Origin: Micropruina glycogenica
GTDB taxonomy: Bacteria; Actinomycetota; Actinomycetes; Propionibacteriales; Propionibacteriaceae
Assembly (NCBI RefSeq): GCF_039524395.1
Contig: NZ_BAAAGO010000040.1
Direction: 5' to 3' (one strand)
DNA: 64,000 nt
In this document: positions 35,775-45,305 of the stretch, one piece after another
Layout: every line of letters begins with the position of its first letter
How positions within the stretch are numbered: position 1 is the stretch's first letter
The notes under the pieces: generated by a model
What the model saw: only the letters and a program-made list of their open reading frames with translations
Databases searched by the model: none
Told to the model about the DNA's origin: nothing
Translations under genes and position numbers: made by a program

Positions 35775-36203
35775 GTGTTCCTGGGCACCCACACCCCGAA
35801 GCTCGATGACAAAGGCCGCTTCTTCCTCCCCGCCAAGTTCCGTGAGGAACTGAACGGGGGTCTCGTCATCACCAGGCAGCCCGAGCGTTGTTTGGGGATC
35901 TTCACCCCGGTCGCCTACCAGGCGGCCGCCGATCGCATGATGAGTGCCTCGTCCGGCCTGGCGAAGGTGCGCTCGCAGCAGCGCATGTTCGCCTCGGGTG
36001 CCGAGTCGTCCGCTCCTGACGGCCAGGGGCGCATCTCGGTTCCGGAGCACCTGCGCAGATACGCGGGCCTGCAGCGCGAGGTCGTGGTGATCGGAGCGTT
36101 GGACCACATCGAGGTGTGGGACGCGGAGGCCTGGGCCACCTACGCCGCGGCGCAGGAAGAGGCCTTCGCAGAACTGGACGACGAAGAGTACGGCGCGGGC
36201 TGA
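35775..36203 (+). CDS. mraZ: Transcriptional regulator MraZ
   Basis: 142 residues with two AbrB/SpoVT-type repeats, each bearing the DxxGR core (LDDKGRFFLPAKFREE at 10 and PDGQGRISVPEHLRR at about 80). It regulates the division and cell wall cluster. Starts at GTG with the GGGGGG RBS. Binds the four GTGGNG boxes just upstream, if the family rule holds. Confidence 0.95.
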   Translation: MFLGTHTPKLDDKGRFFLPAKFREELNGGLVITRQPERCLGIFTPVAYQAAADRMMSASSGLAKVRSQQRMFASGAESSAPDGQGRISVPEHLRRYAGLQREVVVIGALDHIEVWDAEAWATYAAAQEEAFAELDDEEYGAG

Positions 36204-36223
36204 CCGCACCACCAAGCTTCACC

Positions 36224-36324
36224 GTCGCGTGCGGTGCGGCTTCAATCCGAGGGGCTTCCGCCTCCTGGCGCACCTTCCCCGGTGCCAGGCGGTACCCGCG
36301 GATTGAAACCACGGCGCACGCGAC
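36224..36324 (+). ncRNA. Structured leader of rsmH, mraW RNA motif-like
   Basis: A long-range structure: GTCGCGTGCG (36224-36233) pairs with CGCACGCGAC (36315-36324), TTCAATCCG (36241-36249) with CGGATTGAA (36299-36307), and an inner hairpin joins GCCTCCTGGCGCACC to GGTGCCAGGCGG. It sits in the mraZ-rsmH spacer 28 bases before the rsmH start. Actinobacteria are known to have a conserved mraW RNA motif in just this position. The structural role there is thought to be cis-regulatory, but the ligand is unknown. Confidence 0.7.
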
Positions 36325-36352
36325 GCGCCATCAAGATGGAGGAAGGGTCGAG

Positions 36353-37318
36353 ATGAGCGGGCAGCAGGCTGCGGCGCACGTGCCGGTCATGTGCGCCCGC
36401 ATCGTCGAACTGCTCAGCCCCCCGTTGCAGGCGCCCGGTTCGGTCTACGTCGACTGCACGCTCGGCCTGGGCGGCCACGCCGAGGCCATGCTCACCGCCT
36501 GCCCCGAAGCCACGCTGATCGGCATCGACCGCGACCAGCACGCCCTCGCGCTGGCGGGCGAGCGGCTCGCCCCTTTCGGTGATCGGGTGCAGCTGTTCCA
36601 GGCGCGCTACGACGAACTGCCCGACGTTCTCGCGCAGGCCGGACGCCCGCTGGTGCAGGCGATTCTGGCCGACCTGGGGTTGTCGTCGATGCAGATCGAC
36701 CGCCGCGATCGCGGGTTCGCCTACAGCGTCGACGCCCCGCTCGACATGCGCATGGACGACACCCAGCCGCTCACCGCGGCCGACCTGGTGAACACCGCCT
36801 CGACCGGCGAACTCACCCAGATGCTGCGCCGGTTCGGCGAAGAGCGGTTCGCCGACCGCATCGCCCGCCGCATCGTGGCCGAGCGGGCGAGCGAGCCGTT
36901 CGACACCTCGGCACGGCTGGTTCGGGTGATCGAGTCGGCCATTCCGGCCGCGGCCCGAGCCGCCGGCGGCCACCCGGCGAAAAGAACGTTCCAGGCACTA
37001 CGCATCGCCGTCAACGACGAGTTGGTCGCGCTCACCGGCCTGCTGCCGGCCGCCATGGACGCGCTGGCCCCCGGTGGACGGCTGGCAGTGCTGGCCTACC
37101 ACTCGGGCGAGGACCGTCTGGTGAAGAACGCACTGCGCGAGGCGGCCACCGACCGCGCCCCCCGCGGGCTGCCGGCGGTGCCGCCGGAGCTGCGCGCGCG
37201 ACTGGTGCTGCTGACCCGGGGCGCGGAGCGTCCGGGCGCGGACGAGGTGCAGATCAACCCGCGAGCCGCCTCGGCGCGGCTGCGGGCCGGTGAACGAATG
37301 ATTGAGGTGGCGGCATGA
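36353..37318 (+). CDS. rsmH: 16S rRNA m4C1402 methyltransferase RsmH (MraW)
   Basis: Methylates N4 of C1402 in the P site using SAM. 321 residues; motif I VYVDCTLGLGGHAEAML, IDRDQHALALA, then ADLGLSSMQIDRRDRGFAY and the family-specific KRTFQALRIAVNDE. GGAGGAAGG before the ATG at 36353 sets the start. The stop overlaps the next ATG. Confidence 0.95.
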   Translation: MSGQQAAAHVPVMCARIVELLSPPLQAPGSVYVDCTLGLGGHAEAMLTACPEATLIGIDRDQHALALAGERLAPFGDRVQLFQARYDELPDVLAQAGRPLVQAILADLGLSSMQIDRRDRGFAYSVDAPLDMRMDDTQPLTAADLVNTASTGELTQMLRRFGEERFADRIARRIVAERASEPFDTSARLVRVIESAIPAAARAAGGHPAKRTFQALRIAVNDELVALTGLLPAAMDALAPGGRLAVLAYHSGEDRLVKNALREAATDRAPRGLPAVPPELRARLVLLTRGAERPGADEVQINPRAASARLRAGERMIEVAA

Positions 37319-37974
37319 CAGCACTCGAAGCACTCCGCAAGGGTCCGGAGCGCGCGAGCACGGAGCGTCCCCGCCGTTGGGGCCTGACGTCGGTGCCGAT
37401 TCCGTCCCGGCGCATGGGCAGCGTGCCGTTCGTGCTGGTGCTCGGGGTGTTTCTGGCGGTCGGCATGGTGGGCCTGCTGCTTTTGAACACCGCGCTGCAG
37501 GAGCAGGGTTTCGCGGTGCAGAACCGGCAGAAAGAGGCTGCGCAGCTCGGCTACCGGGTGGCCGAACTCCAGTCGCAGGTCACTGAGGCCCGCTCGAGCA
37601 CCCGGCTCGCGGTCGAGGCGACCAAGCTCGGCATGGTGCCCAACCCGTACCCGGTGTACCTGACGTTGCCGAACGGTCAGGTGGTCGGCAACCCCACCAG
37701 CATCAGTGGCTACGAGATTCCCGACGTGCGTTATCGCACGCCCGACGAGCTGGCCGCGTTGGCCCAGAAGGCTGCCGACGCCGAGGCCAAGCGCATCGCC
37801 GACCTGGCCGCCAAGGCCAAGGCGGCGAAAGAGGCGAAGGCCAAGGCCGCGGAAGAGAAGAAGAAGGCTGAAGCCGAGGCCAAGGCGAAAGCGAAGGCGA
37901 AGGCCGACGCGAAGAAGGCTGCCGAGGAGGCCGCCAAGAAGAAGACCGGCAAGAAGAACGGGACCGATCGATGA
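37315..37974 (+). CDS. ftsL: FtsL-like cell division membrane protein
   Basis: 219 residues at the usual ftsL place between rsmH and ftsI. A short basic cytoplasmic N-terminus, one transmembrane helix (VPFVLVLGVFLAVGMVGLLLL, residues 37-57), a leucine-type heptad region (FAVQNRQKEAAQLGYRVAELQSQV) and the GMVPNPYPVYL motif seen in actinobacterial FtsL. The last 75 residues are an almost pure Ala/Lys/Glu stretch, probably one long charged helix outside the membrane. FtsL forms a complex with FtsB/DivIC and FtsQ. ATGA overlaps on both sides. Confidence 0.82.
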   Translation: MTALEALRKGPERASTERPRRWGLTSVPIPSRRMGSVPFVLVLGVFLAVGMVGLLLLNTALQEQGFAVQNRQKEAAQLGYRVAELQSQVTEARSSTRLAVEATKLGMVPNPYPVYLTLPNGQVVGNPTSISGYEIPDVRYRTPDELAALAQKAADAEAKRIADLAAKAKAAKEAKAKAAEEKKKAEAEAKAKAKAKADAKKAAEEAAKKKTGKKNGTDR

Positions 37975-39803
37975 CGCTGAAGTCGAGCACGAACCGGCAA
38001 CTGTCGCGGCTGCGCAAGGCGCGCTGGCCGCTGGCCTCGCCGGTGGGCCGCATACGCGTGTTGCTGATCGCCATCGCGGTGGTGTTCAGCCTGTGCGCCG
38101 GACGGGCGCTGCAGGTGCAGGCGTTCGACTCCTCGGCCTACGCGGCCGAAGCAGCCGACCAGATGAAGCAGACGCAGGTGCTGCCCGCGACTCGCGGCGA
38201 TCTGACCGACCGCTACGGCGACGTGCTGGCCTACACCGAGCAGACGGTCAACGTGATCGCCGACCCCAAAGCCATCGCGACCAACGGCAAGATGGGCCTG
38301 CAGCCGATGACCGCGAACGACAAGGCCATCGCCGCCACCGCCCCACAGAAACTTGCCGACCTGCTGGCCAAGTACCTGGGCGGCGTCGCTGCCGATTACC
38401 TGCCCAAGCTCACCGACGAGAAGATCTCGTACAAGGTGATCGCCAAGCGCGTGCCGGCCGAGACCTTTCAAGAACTCCAGACCGAGATGAAGGCCGCGGG
38501 CCTGCTCGGGCTCACCCGCGCGGTGGCGCCGACCCGGCGCTATCCCAACGGCACTTTGGCCGCCAACCTGATCGGCTGGGTGAACGAGCAGGGCGACGCG
38601 GCCGGCGGACTGGAGCTGGCGCTGGAGAAGTTGCTGCACGGCACCGACGGCAAAGAGGTCTACGACGGGTCGCCGAACGGCAAGATTCCCCTCGGCGACA
38701 ACGTGTTGACCCCCGCCCAGAACGGGCACAGCTTCGGGCTGACCATCGACTCTGCCCTGCAACTGATGGCCGAGCAGCGCATCGCCAAGGCCCTGGCCGA
38801 CACCGGCGCCGAGGCCGCCGCCGTGATCGTCATGGACCCGCGCACCGGTGAGGTGCTGGTGATGGCCAACGGCCCCTCGTTCGACAGCAACGATCCCGGC
38901 AAGAGTGAAGCGGCCAACATGGGCAACCGGGCCGTGATGAGCGTGTACGAGCCCGGCTCGGTGCAGAAGATCCTCACCTTCGCGGCCCTGTTCGACTCGG
39001 GCACGGTCGAGCCCGACACCAAGGTGAAGGTGCCCGGCTTCATCAAGCAGGACCAGTTCACCATTCACGACTGGTGGAACCACGGCACCATCACCCTGCG
39101 CGCCCGCGGCGTGTTCGCCAAGTCGTCGAACCTGGGCACCATCACCCTGGCCCGCAAGATGCCCAAGCAGCAGCTGCGCGACTACTACGCCTCGTTCGGC
39201 CTGGGCCAGCGCACCAACGTCGGCATCGGCGGCGAGTCGGCCGGCGTGCTGCCCAAGGCGACGATGCCCGACTACACCCGCGACGGCATCGCCTTCGGCA
39301 CCAGCCTGTCGGTGACGGCGCTGCAGAACGCCACCGCGGTGGCGTCGGTGGTCAACGGCGGCGTCTACCACGCGCCGAGCGTGATCTCGACCATGGACGG
39401 TCAGCCGTTCACTCCCAGCGCCCAGAACACCACCCCGCGCCGGGTGATCTCTGAAGAGACGTCCGAACAGGTGCGGTCGCTGATGGAGCAGCAGGCGCTC
39501 AACCAGAAGAGCAACTCGTTCAGGATCGACGGGTACCGCATCGGCACCAAGACCGGCACCGCTCGCCTGGTCAGCGCCGACTGCAAGTGCTACCGCGGTG
39601 AGTCGGTGGTCTCGACCATCGGCGTCGCCCCGATCGAGAACCCCCAGGTGCTGGTGTATTCGGTGGTCTGGAACCCCAAGTACAACGGCGCCTCGGGCGC
39701 GGCGGTGGCGGCCCCGATCATGCACGACATCATGGCGCTGGCCCTGCCCCGCTACGCCGTCGAGCCGTCGAAGTCCAAGGGCGTCAAGCTTCCGCTCGAG
39801 TGA
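37971..39803 (+). CDS. ftsI: Peptidoglycan transpeptidase FtsI (PBP3/PBPB)
   Basis: Septal transpeptidase, 610 residues, with an N-terminal membrane anchor (IRVLLIAIAVVFSLCAGRAL), a dimerisation domain (TRGDLTDRYGDVLAYT) and the transpeptidase: S330-V-Q-K333, S385-S-N387 and K527-T-G529. No PASTA domains. Coupled to ftsL by ATGA. Confidence 0.95.
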   Translation: MTLKSSTNRQLSRLRKARWPLASPVGRIRVLLIAIAVVFSLCAGRALQVQAFDSSAYAAEAADQMKQTQVLPATRGDLTDRYGDVLAYTEQTVNVIADPKAIATNGKMGLQPMTANDKAIAATAPQKLADLLAKYLGGVAADYLPKLTDEKISYKVIAKRVPAETFQELQTEMKAAGLLGLTRAVAPTRRYPNGTLAANLIGWVNEQGDAAGGLELALEKLLHGTDGKEVYDGSPNGKIPLGDNVLTPAQNGHSFGLTIDSALQLMAEQRIAKALADTGAEAAAVIVMDPRTGEVLVMANGPSFDSNDPGKSEAANMGNRAVMSVYEPGSVQKILTFAALFDSGTVEPDTKVKVPGFIKQDQFTIHDWWNHGTITLRARGVFAKSSNLGTITLARKMPKQQLRDYYASFGLGQRTNVGIGGESAGVLPKATMPDYTRDGIAFGTSLSVTALQNATAVASVVNGGVYHAPSVISTMDGQPFTPSAQNTTPRRVISEETSEQVRSLMEQQALNQKSNSFRIDGYRIGTKTGTARLVSADCKCYRGESVVSTIGVAPIENPQVLVYSVVWNPKYNGASGAAVAAPIMHDIMALALPRYAVEPSKSKGVKLPLE

Positions 39804-39836
39804 CCAGCGGTGCGTCCCCTCGATGAATCACACCAC

Positions 39837-39842
39837 TAGGGT
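39837..39842 (+). promoter_or_regulatory. Internal -10 for leaderless murE
   Basis: TAGGGT ends 8 bases before the murE ATG in the 47-base ftsI-murE gap, the first real gap since rsmH. No suitable Shine-Dalgarno sequence is visible. Confidence 0.45.
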
Positions 39843-39850
39843 GCTGAGGC

Positions 39851-41332
39851 ATGGCTAACCCGGTTCGCCTCGCTGAACTGCTGCCCGGTGCGCCCGATGT
39901 GGCGGTCGCCGGCGTCAGTCTCGATTCTCGACGGGTTCGGCCGGGCGAGCTGTACGCGGCACTGCCGGGGCAGCACACGCACGGCGCCCGGTTCACCGCG
40001 CAGGCGGTGGCGCAGGGGGCGGTCGCCGTGCTGACCGACCACGAGGGGCGGGCCCTGATCGACGCCGACGTGCCGGTGGTCGTGGTCGACGACCCCAGGA
40101 CGGCACTGGCCGAGATCGCGGCCGCCGTGCAGGGCCATCCCGCGCGTTCGATGCGCATGTTCGGCATCACCGGCACCAACGGCAAGACCAGCACCATGTT
40201 TCTGCTCGAGGCGGCCCTGGCGAACCTGGGTGAGACGGTCGGCACGCTGGGCACGATCGGCTTTCGGGTGGCCGGACGGCAGCTCGAACGTTCCCGCTCG
40301 ACGGTCACCACCCCCGAGGCTCCCGACCTGCAACAACTGCTCGCAGACCTGCGCGACGCCGGAGCCAGCAGTGTGGCGATGGAGGTGTCGTCGCACGCCC
40401 TGGCGCTGCACCGCGTCGCGGGCATCACCTTCGACGTCGCCGCCTTCACCCACCTGGGCCGCGACCACCTCGACTTTCACCACACCATGCAGGCGTACTT
40501 CGAAGCCAAGGCGCGGCTGTTTCTGGGTGGACGCTCCCGTGCCTGCGTGGTGAACGTCGACGGCGAGTGGGGACGGCGCTTGGCCGGGCTGATCGCAGCC
40601 GAGGGCACGCCGCTGCTCACCACCGGCAGCGCTGCCGACGCCGACGTGCGGCTGGTCGACTACGAGACCGACGACGAGCTGCGCAGCGTGGTGCGGATCG
40701 CCACTCCTGATGCCGAACTGCGCTGCACCGTCGGCATACCCGGCGCCTTCAACGTGCAGAACGCGATCACGGCCACCGCCATGCTGAACGCCGCCGGGGT
40801 CGACCTCAGCCGAGGCGTGGCCGGCTTCGCGCAGGCGTTCGTGCCGGGCCGTATGCAGCGGGTGCCGCTGGGCTCCGGCGCGCCGCGCGTGGTGGTCGAC
40901 TTCGCCCACACCCCCGAGGCGGTCACCGCGGCGCTCACCGTGCTGCCCCGGCCGCGCATCGTGGTGCTGGGCGCCGGCGGCGATCGTGACCCGGGCAAGC
41001 GGGGTCCGATGGGGGCGGCGGCGGCCGAAAACGCCGAACTCGTGGTGGTCACCGACGACAACCCGCGCAGCGAGGTACCCGAACAGATTCGGGCGAGCGT
41101 GCTGGCCGGTGCCCGGTCGGTGGCCGGCGCCGAGGTGCTCGACGGCGGCGACCGCCGCTCGGCGATCGACCTGGCGTTGCGCCGGGCCGATGCCGACACC
41201 TGGGTCGCCGTGCTCGGCAAGGGCCACGAGAGCGGGCAAGAGATCGCCGGGGTGATCAGCCCGTTCGACGACGTGGCGGCGGTGCAGCAGCAGTGGCAAC
41301 GTGTTCGTGGGGGGAGTGCAGACGGTGCGTGA
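39851..41332 (+). CDS. murE: UDP-MurNAc-tripeptide synthetase MurE
   Basis: Adds the third amino acid to UDP-MurNAc-L-Ala-D-Glu. 493 residues; ATP-binding GITGTNGKTSTMFLLEAAL near residue 108, AMEVSSHALALHRV, GRDHLDFHHTMQAYFEAK. The DNPRSE motif (near 400) is the diaminopimelate-specific form; lysine enzymes have another residue in place of Arg. So meso- or LL-DAP is expected at position 3. Confidence 0.94.
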   Translation: MANPVRLAELLPGAPDVAVAGVSLDSRRVRPGELYAALPGQHTHGARFTAQAVAQGAVAVLTDHEGRALIDADVPVVVVDDPRTALAEIAAAVQGHPARSMRMFGITGTNGKTSTMFLLEAALANLGETVGTLGTIGFRVAGRQLERSRSTVTTPEAPDLQQLLADLRDAGASSVAMEVSSHALALHRVAGITFDVAAFTHLGRDHLDFHHTMQAYFEAKARLFLGGRSRACVVNVDGEWGRRLAGLIAAEGTPLLTTGSAADADVRLVDYETDDELRSVVRIATPDAELRCTVGIPGAFNVQNAITATAMLNAAGVDLSRGVAGFAQAFVPGRMQRVPLGSGAPRVVVDFAHTPEAVTAALTVLPRPRIVVLGAGGDRDPGKRGPMGAAAAENAELVVVTDDNPRSEVPEQIRASVLAGARSVAGAEVLDGGDRRSAIDLALRRADADTWVAVLGKGHESGQEIAGVISPFDDVAAVQQQWQRVRGGSADGA

Positions 41333-42746
41333 ACGAACTATTCGGGCCGTGGCGGCGCTGGCCGGCGCCGCCGACCCGGCAATCGAGGGCACGGCGGGGC
41401 CGGACGTGGTGATCGACTCGCGGCTCGCCACGCCCGGAGCGGTGTTCGTGGCCCTGCCCGGCGAGCACGTCGACGGGCACGACTTCGTGGCCGCCGCGGC
41501 CGCCAACGGGGCGGTCGCGGCCATCTGCACCCACCCGACCGACGCCGCGCTGGCTCACCTGGTGGTACCGGACGCCCTGCAGGGGCTCACTCGGTTGGCC
41601 ACCGGCGTGATCGCTGAAGCCAAGTCCAGCGGACTGCGAACGGTGGGCATCACCGGTTCGTCGGGCAAGACCAGCACCAAAGACCTGCTCGGCCAGGTGC
41701 TTGCCGCCCACGGGGCCACGATCAGCCCGAAAGGGTCGTTCAACAACGAGATCGGGGTGCCGTTGACGGCTCTGCGGGTCACCGACGACACCCGCTTTCT
41801 GGTCAGCGAGATGGGCGCCCGTGGCGGCGGCCATATCGCGTGGCTCTGCCGCATCGTCCCCCCAGACGTCGCCGTGGTGCTCAACGTCGGCCACGCCCAC
41901 CTGGGCGAGTTCGGCTCGGTCGAAGCCATCGCCCTGGCCAAGGGCGAACTGGTCGAGGCGCTCACGCCGCAGGGTTGGGCCGTGCTCAACGCCGACGACC
42001 CGCTGGTCGCCGCGATGGCCGCCCGCACCCGCGCCCGGTTGGCGCACTACTCGCTCACCGGTGAGCCGGCGGGTGACCTACGGGTGTGGGCTGAGCACTT
42101 GCGCGCCGATGATGTGCAGCGGCATTCGTTCACGTTGCGTGCCGCCGGTGCCGGTGACGACGGTGCCATCGACTGCGCCGAGCCGGTCGAACTGCAGGGC
42201 CCCGGACGGCATCAGGTCGTCAACGCGCTGGCCGCCGCCACCGCGGCGCTGGCCCTGGGCGTGCCCCCGGTCACTGTGGCCGGGGCGCTGAGCGGCGCGG
42301 TGGCCCAGTCGGCGTGGCGCATGCAGTTGATGCCGCGCGCCGACGGTGTGCTGGTCGTCAACGACGCCTACAACGCCAACCCCGACTCGATGCGGGCGGC
42401 CCTGGTCACGGTCGCCGGCATGCGGCGCGCGGGTGGTCGGTTGATCGCGGTGCTCGGCGACATGCTCGAACTCGGTGCGGCCGCGGCAGACGAGCATGAG
42501 AAGCTGGGTGCGCTGGCCGCCGAGCTGGGGTTCGAGGTGGTCGCAGTCGGGCAACTCGCCGACGAGATCGCGCGGGGCGTCCGGCGCGGGTTTGGCACAG
42601 TGACACGGGTGAGTGACGTTCAGGAGGCGGTGGCGGTGGCGCAAGCGAACCTGCAGCCGGCCGACGTGGTGGTGGTCAAGGCGTCGCGCGGGCTGGCCCT
42701 CGACCGGGTCGCCGATGCGCTGGCCGCGGCGGGTGAGACGGCATGA
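41325..42746 (+). CDS. murF: UDP-MurNAc-tripeptide:D-Ala-D-Ala ligase MurF
   Basis: Adds D-Ala-D-Ala in peptidoglycan precursor synthesis. 473 residues; GITGSSGKTSTKDLLGQVL at about 105, FNNEIGVPLTAL, VVNDAYNANPDSMRAAL. The GTG at 41325 is favoured: GGGGGGAG lies about 9 bases upstream and the start overlaps the murE stop by 8 bases. The frame-compatible start at 41301 would add 8 residues. The stop overlaps mraY (ATGA). Confidence 0.93.
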   Translation: MRERTIRAVAALAGAADPAIEGTAGPDVVIDSRLATPGAVFVALPGEHVDGHDFVAAAAANGAVAAICTHPTDAALAHLVVPDALQGLTRLATGVIAEAKSSGLRTVGITGSSGKTSTKDLLGQVLAAHGATISPKGSFNNEIGVPLTALRVTDDTRFLVSEMGARGGGHIAWLCRIVPPDVAVVLNVGHAHLGEFGSVEAIALAKGELVEALTPQGWAVLNADDPLVAAMAARTRARLAHYSLTGEPAGDLRVWAEHLRADDVQRHSFTLRAAGAGDDGAIDCAEPVELQGPGRHQVVNALAAATAALALGVPPVTVAGALSGAVAQSAWRMQLMPRADGVLVVNDAYNANPDSMRAALVTVAGMRRAGGRLIAVLGDMLELGAAAADEHEKLGALAAELGFEVVAVGQLADEIARGVRRGFGTVTRVSDVQEAVAVAQANLQPADVVVVKASRGLALDRVADALAAAGETA

Positions 42747-43816
42747 GAAGCATTCTGCTGGCCGGCGGTCTCGCTCTGATCGGCACCCTGCTGGGCACCC
42801 GGTTCGCCATTCGGGTGCTGGTCAAGAACGGCTACGGCCAGTTCATTCGCGACGACGGCCCCACCGCCCACCACACCAAACGCGGCACGCCCACCATGGG
42901 CGGCATCGTGATCATCGTGGCGGTGATCTTCGGCTACACCCTGGCGCACCTGATCACCTGGACGTTGCCGACGGCGTCCGGGCTGTTGGTGATCTATCTG
43001 GTCACCGGGCTGGGCCTGGTGGGCTTCGCCGACGACTGGACCAAGATCAGCAAGGCCCGCTCGTTGGGCCTGAACAGCCGGGCCAAGCTGGCCGGGCAGG
43101 GGCTGGTCGGCATCTCGTTCGCCATCTTGTCGTTTCAGTTCCCCGACGAGCAGGGCATCACCCCGGCCAGCCAGGCGATCTCGTTCTTGCGCGACATCAA
43201 CTGGCTGCAGCTGCCGATCTGGCTCGCGGTGATCTGGATCGTGCTGCTGATCGCCTCGTGGTCGAACGCCGCCAACCTCACCGACGGCCTCGACGGGCTC
43301 GCCGCGGGCGCGGCCGCCATGGTGTTCGCCGCCTACGCGGTGGTGAACATCTGGCAGAACAACCAGTCGTGCTCGACCAGCTCGACCGCCGGCCCGCAGT
43401 GCTACTGGGTGCGCGACCCGCGTGACCTGGCTCTGGTGTCCCTGGCCCTCGCCGGCGCATGCTTCGGCTTTCTGTGGTGGAACGCCAGCCCGGCCAAGAT
43501 CTTCATGGGCGACACCGGATCGCTGGCCATCGGCGGCGGTTTCGCGGCCCTGTCGATCTTCACCCGCACCGAGCTGCTGATGCCGATCATCGCCGGGCTG
43601 TTTCTGATCATCACCCTTTCGGTGGTGCTGCAGGTCGGCTGGTTCAAGCTCACCAAGGGCAAACGGCTGTTCAAGATGGCGCCCCTGCAGCACCACTTCG
43701 AACTTCTGGGGTGGGCCGAGATCACGATCGTGATCAGGTTCTGGATCATCTGTGGGCTGTGCGTCGCGCTCGGCCTGGGTGCCTTCTACGCCGAATGGAC
43801 GGTGGGGCTGCCGTGA
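42743..43816 (+). CDS. mraY: Phospho-MurNAc-pentapeptide transferase MraY
   Basis: Makes lipid I by moving phospho-MurNAc-pentapeptide to undecaprenyl phosphate. 357 residues and about ten membrane helices. Signatures are GPTAHHTKRGTPTMGG, FADDWTK, NLTDGLDGLAAG and KIFMGDTGSLAIGG, then PLQHHFELLGWAE. The stop overlaps murD (GTGA). Confidence 0.96.
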   Translation: MRSILLAGGLALIGTLLGTRFAIRVLVKNGYGQFIRDDGPTAHHTKRGTPTMGGIVIIVAVIFGYTLAHLITWTLPTASGLLVIYLVTGLGLVGFADDWTKISKARSLGLNSRAKLAGQGLVGISFAILSFQFPDEQGITPASQAISFLRDINWLQLPIWLAVIWIVLLIASWSNAANLTDGLDGLAAGAAAMVFAAYAVVNIWQNNQSCSTSSTAGPQCYWVRDPRDLALVSLALAGACFGFLWWNASPAKIFMGDTGSLAIGGGFAALSIFTRTELLMPIIAGLFLIITLSVVLQVGWFKLTKGKRLFKMAPLQHHFELLGWAEITIVIRFWIICGLCVALGLGAFYAEWTVGLP

Positions 43817-45300
43817 TCGACTGGTTGCCTGAGGCCACCCGGCTGTCGCCCTGGGCCGAGGCCACCGTCGTGGTGGCAGGCCTGGCGGCGTCGGGCTATG
43901 CGGCGGCCGACGGGCTGCTCGAACTGGGCGCCAACGTGATCGTGCTCGACGAGGCCGACACCGCCACCAACGTCGAGAAGGCAGCGATTCTGGGCGTGCT
44001 CGACGCCGACGTGCGGCTGGGCCCGGGCAGCACCGCACTGTTGCCCGAGTGCGACCTGGTGGTCGCCTCGCCGGGGTGGCGGCCCACCGCGCCGCTGCTG
44101 CAGCAGGCCAGGCACCGCGGCGTGCCGATCTGGGGCGAGGTCGAACTGGCCTGGCGCATGATGCAGCCCGACCGGGTGGTGCCCTGGCTCGGGGTCACCG
44201 GCACCAACGGCAAGACCACCACGGTGAACATGCTCGAGTCGATGCTGGTGGCCGCGGGCCTGACCACCTCGGCGGTGGGCAACGTGGGCCGTCCGATCGT
44301 CGAGGCGATTCTCGACGAGGTCAGCTACGACGTGTTGGCCGTCGAGCTGTCGAGCTTTCAACTGCACTACGCCCACTCGCTGACGCTGCATTCGGCCGCG
44401 GTGCTGAACCTGCACCCCGACCATCTGGAGTGGTACGCCGACCCGGCCACGTGGGGCAGCGACGAGCCCGACGCCATGGCCGCCTACGCCGCCGACAAGG
44501 CCAGGATCTTTCAGCGGGTCACGCACGCCTGTGTCTACAACGTGGCCGACGAGGCCACCATGCGCATGGTCGAGAACGCCGAGGTCACCGAGGGGGCCAG
44601 GGCCGTCGGGTTCACCCTGGGCACCCCGTCGGTGTCGATGCTGGGGGTGGTGGACGACCTGCTGGTCGACCGCGCGTTCATCGCCCAGCGCCGCGATTCG
44701 GCCATGGAGATCGCGAAGGTGGACGACATTCATCCGCTTGCCCCACACAACGTCGAGAACGCACTGGCCGCCGCCGCGCTGGCCCGGTCGTTCGGGGTGC
44801 CGGCCACCGCGGTTCGCGACGGGCTGCGCCGGCTCGAACTGGGCGACCACCGCATTCAAACCGTGGCCGAACACGACGGCATCCGCTGGGTGGACGACTC
44901 CAAGGCCACCAACCCGCACGCCGCGGCCTCGTCGTTGCGGGCGTTCGACTCGATCGTGTGGGTGGCGGGCGGCCAGGCCAAGGGCACCACGTTCGACGAC
45001 CTGGTGCAGACCTATGGCGACAAGCTGCGCGGCGTGGTGCTGCTGGGCGTCGATCGGCAGGTGATTGCCGACGCACTCGCCCGACACGCGCCCCAGATCC
45101 CCGTCACGATCATCGATTCAACAGACACTGGAGCGATGACGCAGGCGGTGCAGGCCGCACGCTCGTACGCCCGTCCAGGCGACGTCGTGTTGCTCGCTCC
45201 GGGTTGCGCCAGCAAAGACATGTACACCGGGTACGACGCCAGGGGTGTGGCATTCGCCGAAGCCGCGCGCAGGGTCACCGGTGCCGACGAGAAGGGCTGA
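43813..45300 (+). CDS. murD: UDP-MurNAc-L-alanine:D-glutamate ligase MurD
   Basis: Adds D-glutamate. 495 residues: a Rossmann N-terminus (VVVAGLAASGYAAADGLLELGA), the ATP site GVTGTNGKTTTVNMLESML near residue 135, VELSSFQLHY, LNLHPDHLEWY and WVDDSKATNPHAA. It starts at GTG in a GTGA overlap with mraY. Confidence 0.95.
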   Translation: MIDWLPEATRLSPWAEATVVVAGLAASGYAAADGLLELGANVIVLDEADTATNVEKAAILGVLDADVRLGPGSTALLPECDLVVASPGWRPTAPLLQQARHRGVPIWGEVELAWRMMQPDRVVPWLGVTGTNGKTTTVNMLESMLVAAGLTTSAVGNVGRPIVEAILDEVSYDVLAVELSSFQLHYAHSLTLHSAAVLNLHPDHLEWYADPATWGSDEPDAMAAYAADKARIFQRVTHACVYNVADEATMRMVENAEVTEGARAVGFTLGTPSVSMLGVVDDLLVDRAFIAQRRDSAMEIAKVDDIHPLAPHNVENALAAAALARSFGVPATAVRDGLRRLELGDHRIQTVAEHDGIRWVDDSKATNPHAAASSLRAFDSIVWVAGGQAKGTTFDDLVQTYGDKLRGVVLLGVDRQVIADALARHAPQIPVTIIDSTDTGAMTQAVQAARSYARPGDVVLLAPGCASKDMYTGYDARGVAFAEAARRVTGADEKG

Positions 45301-45305
45301 GCTCA

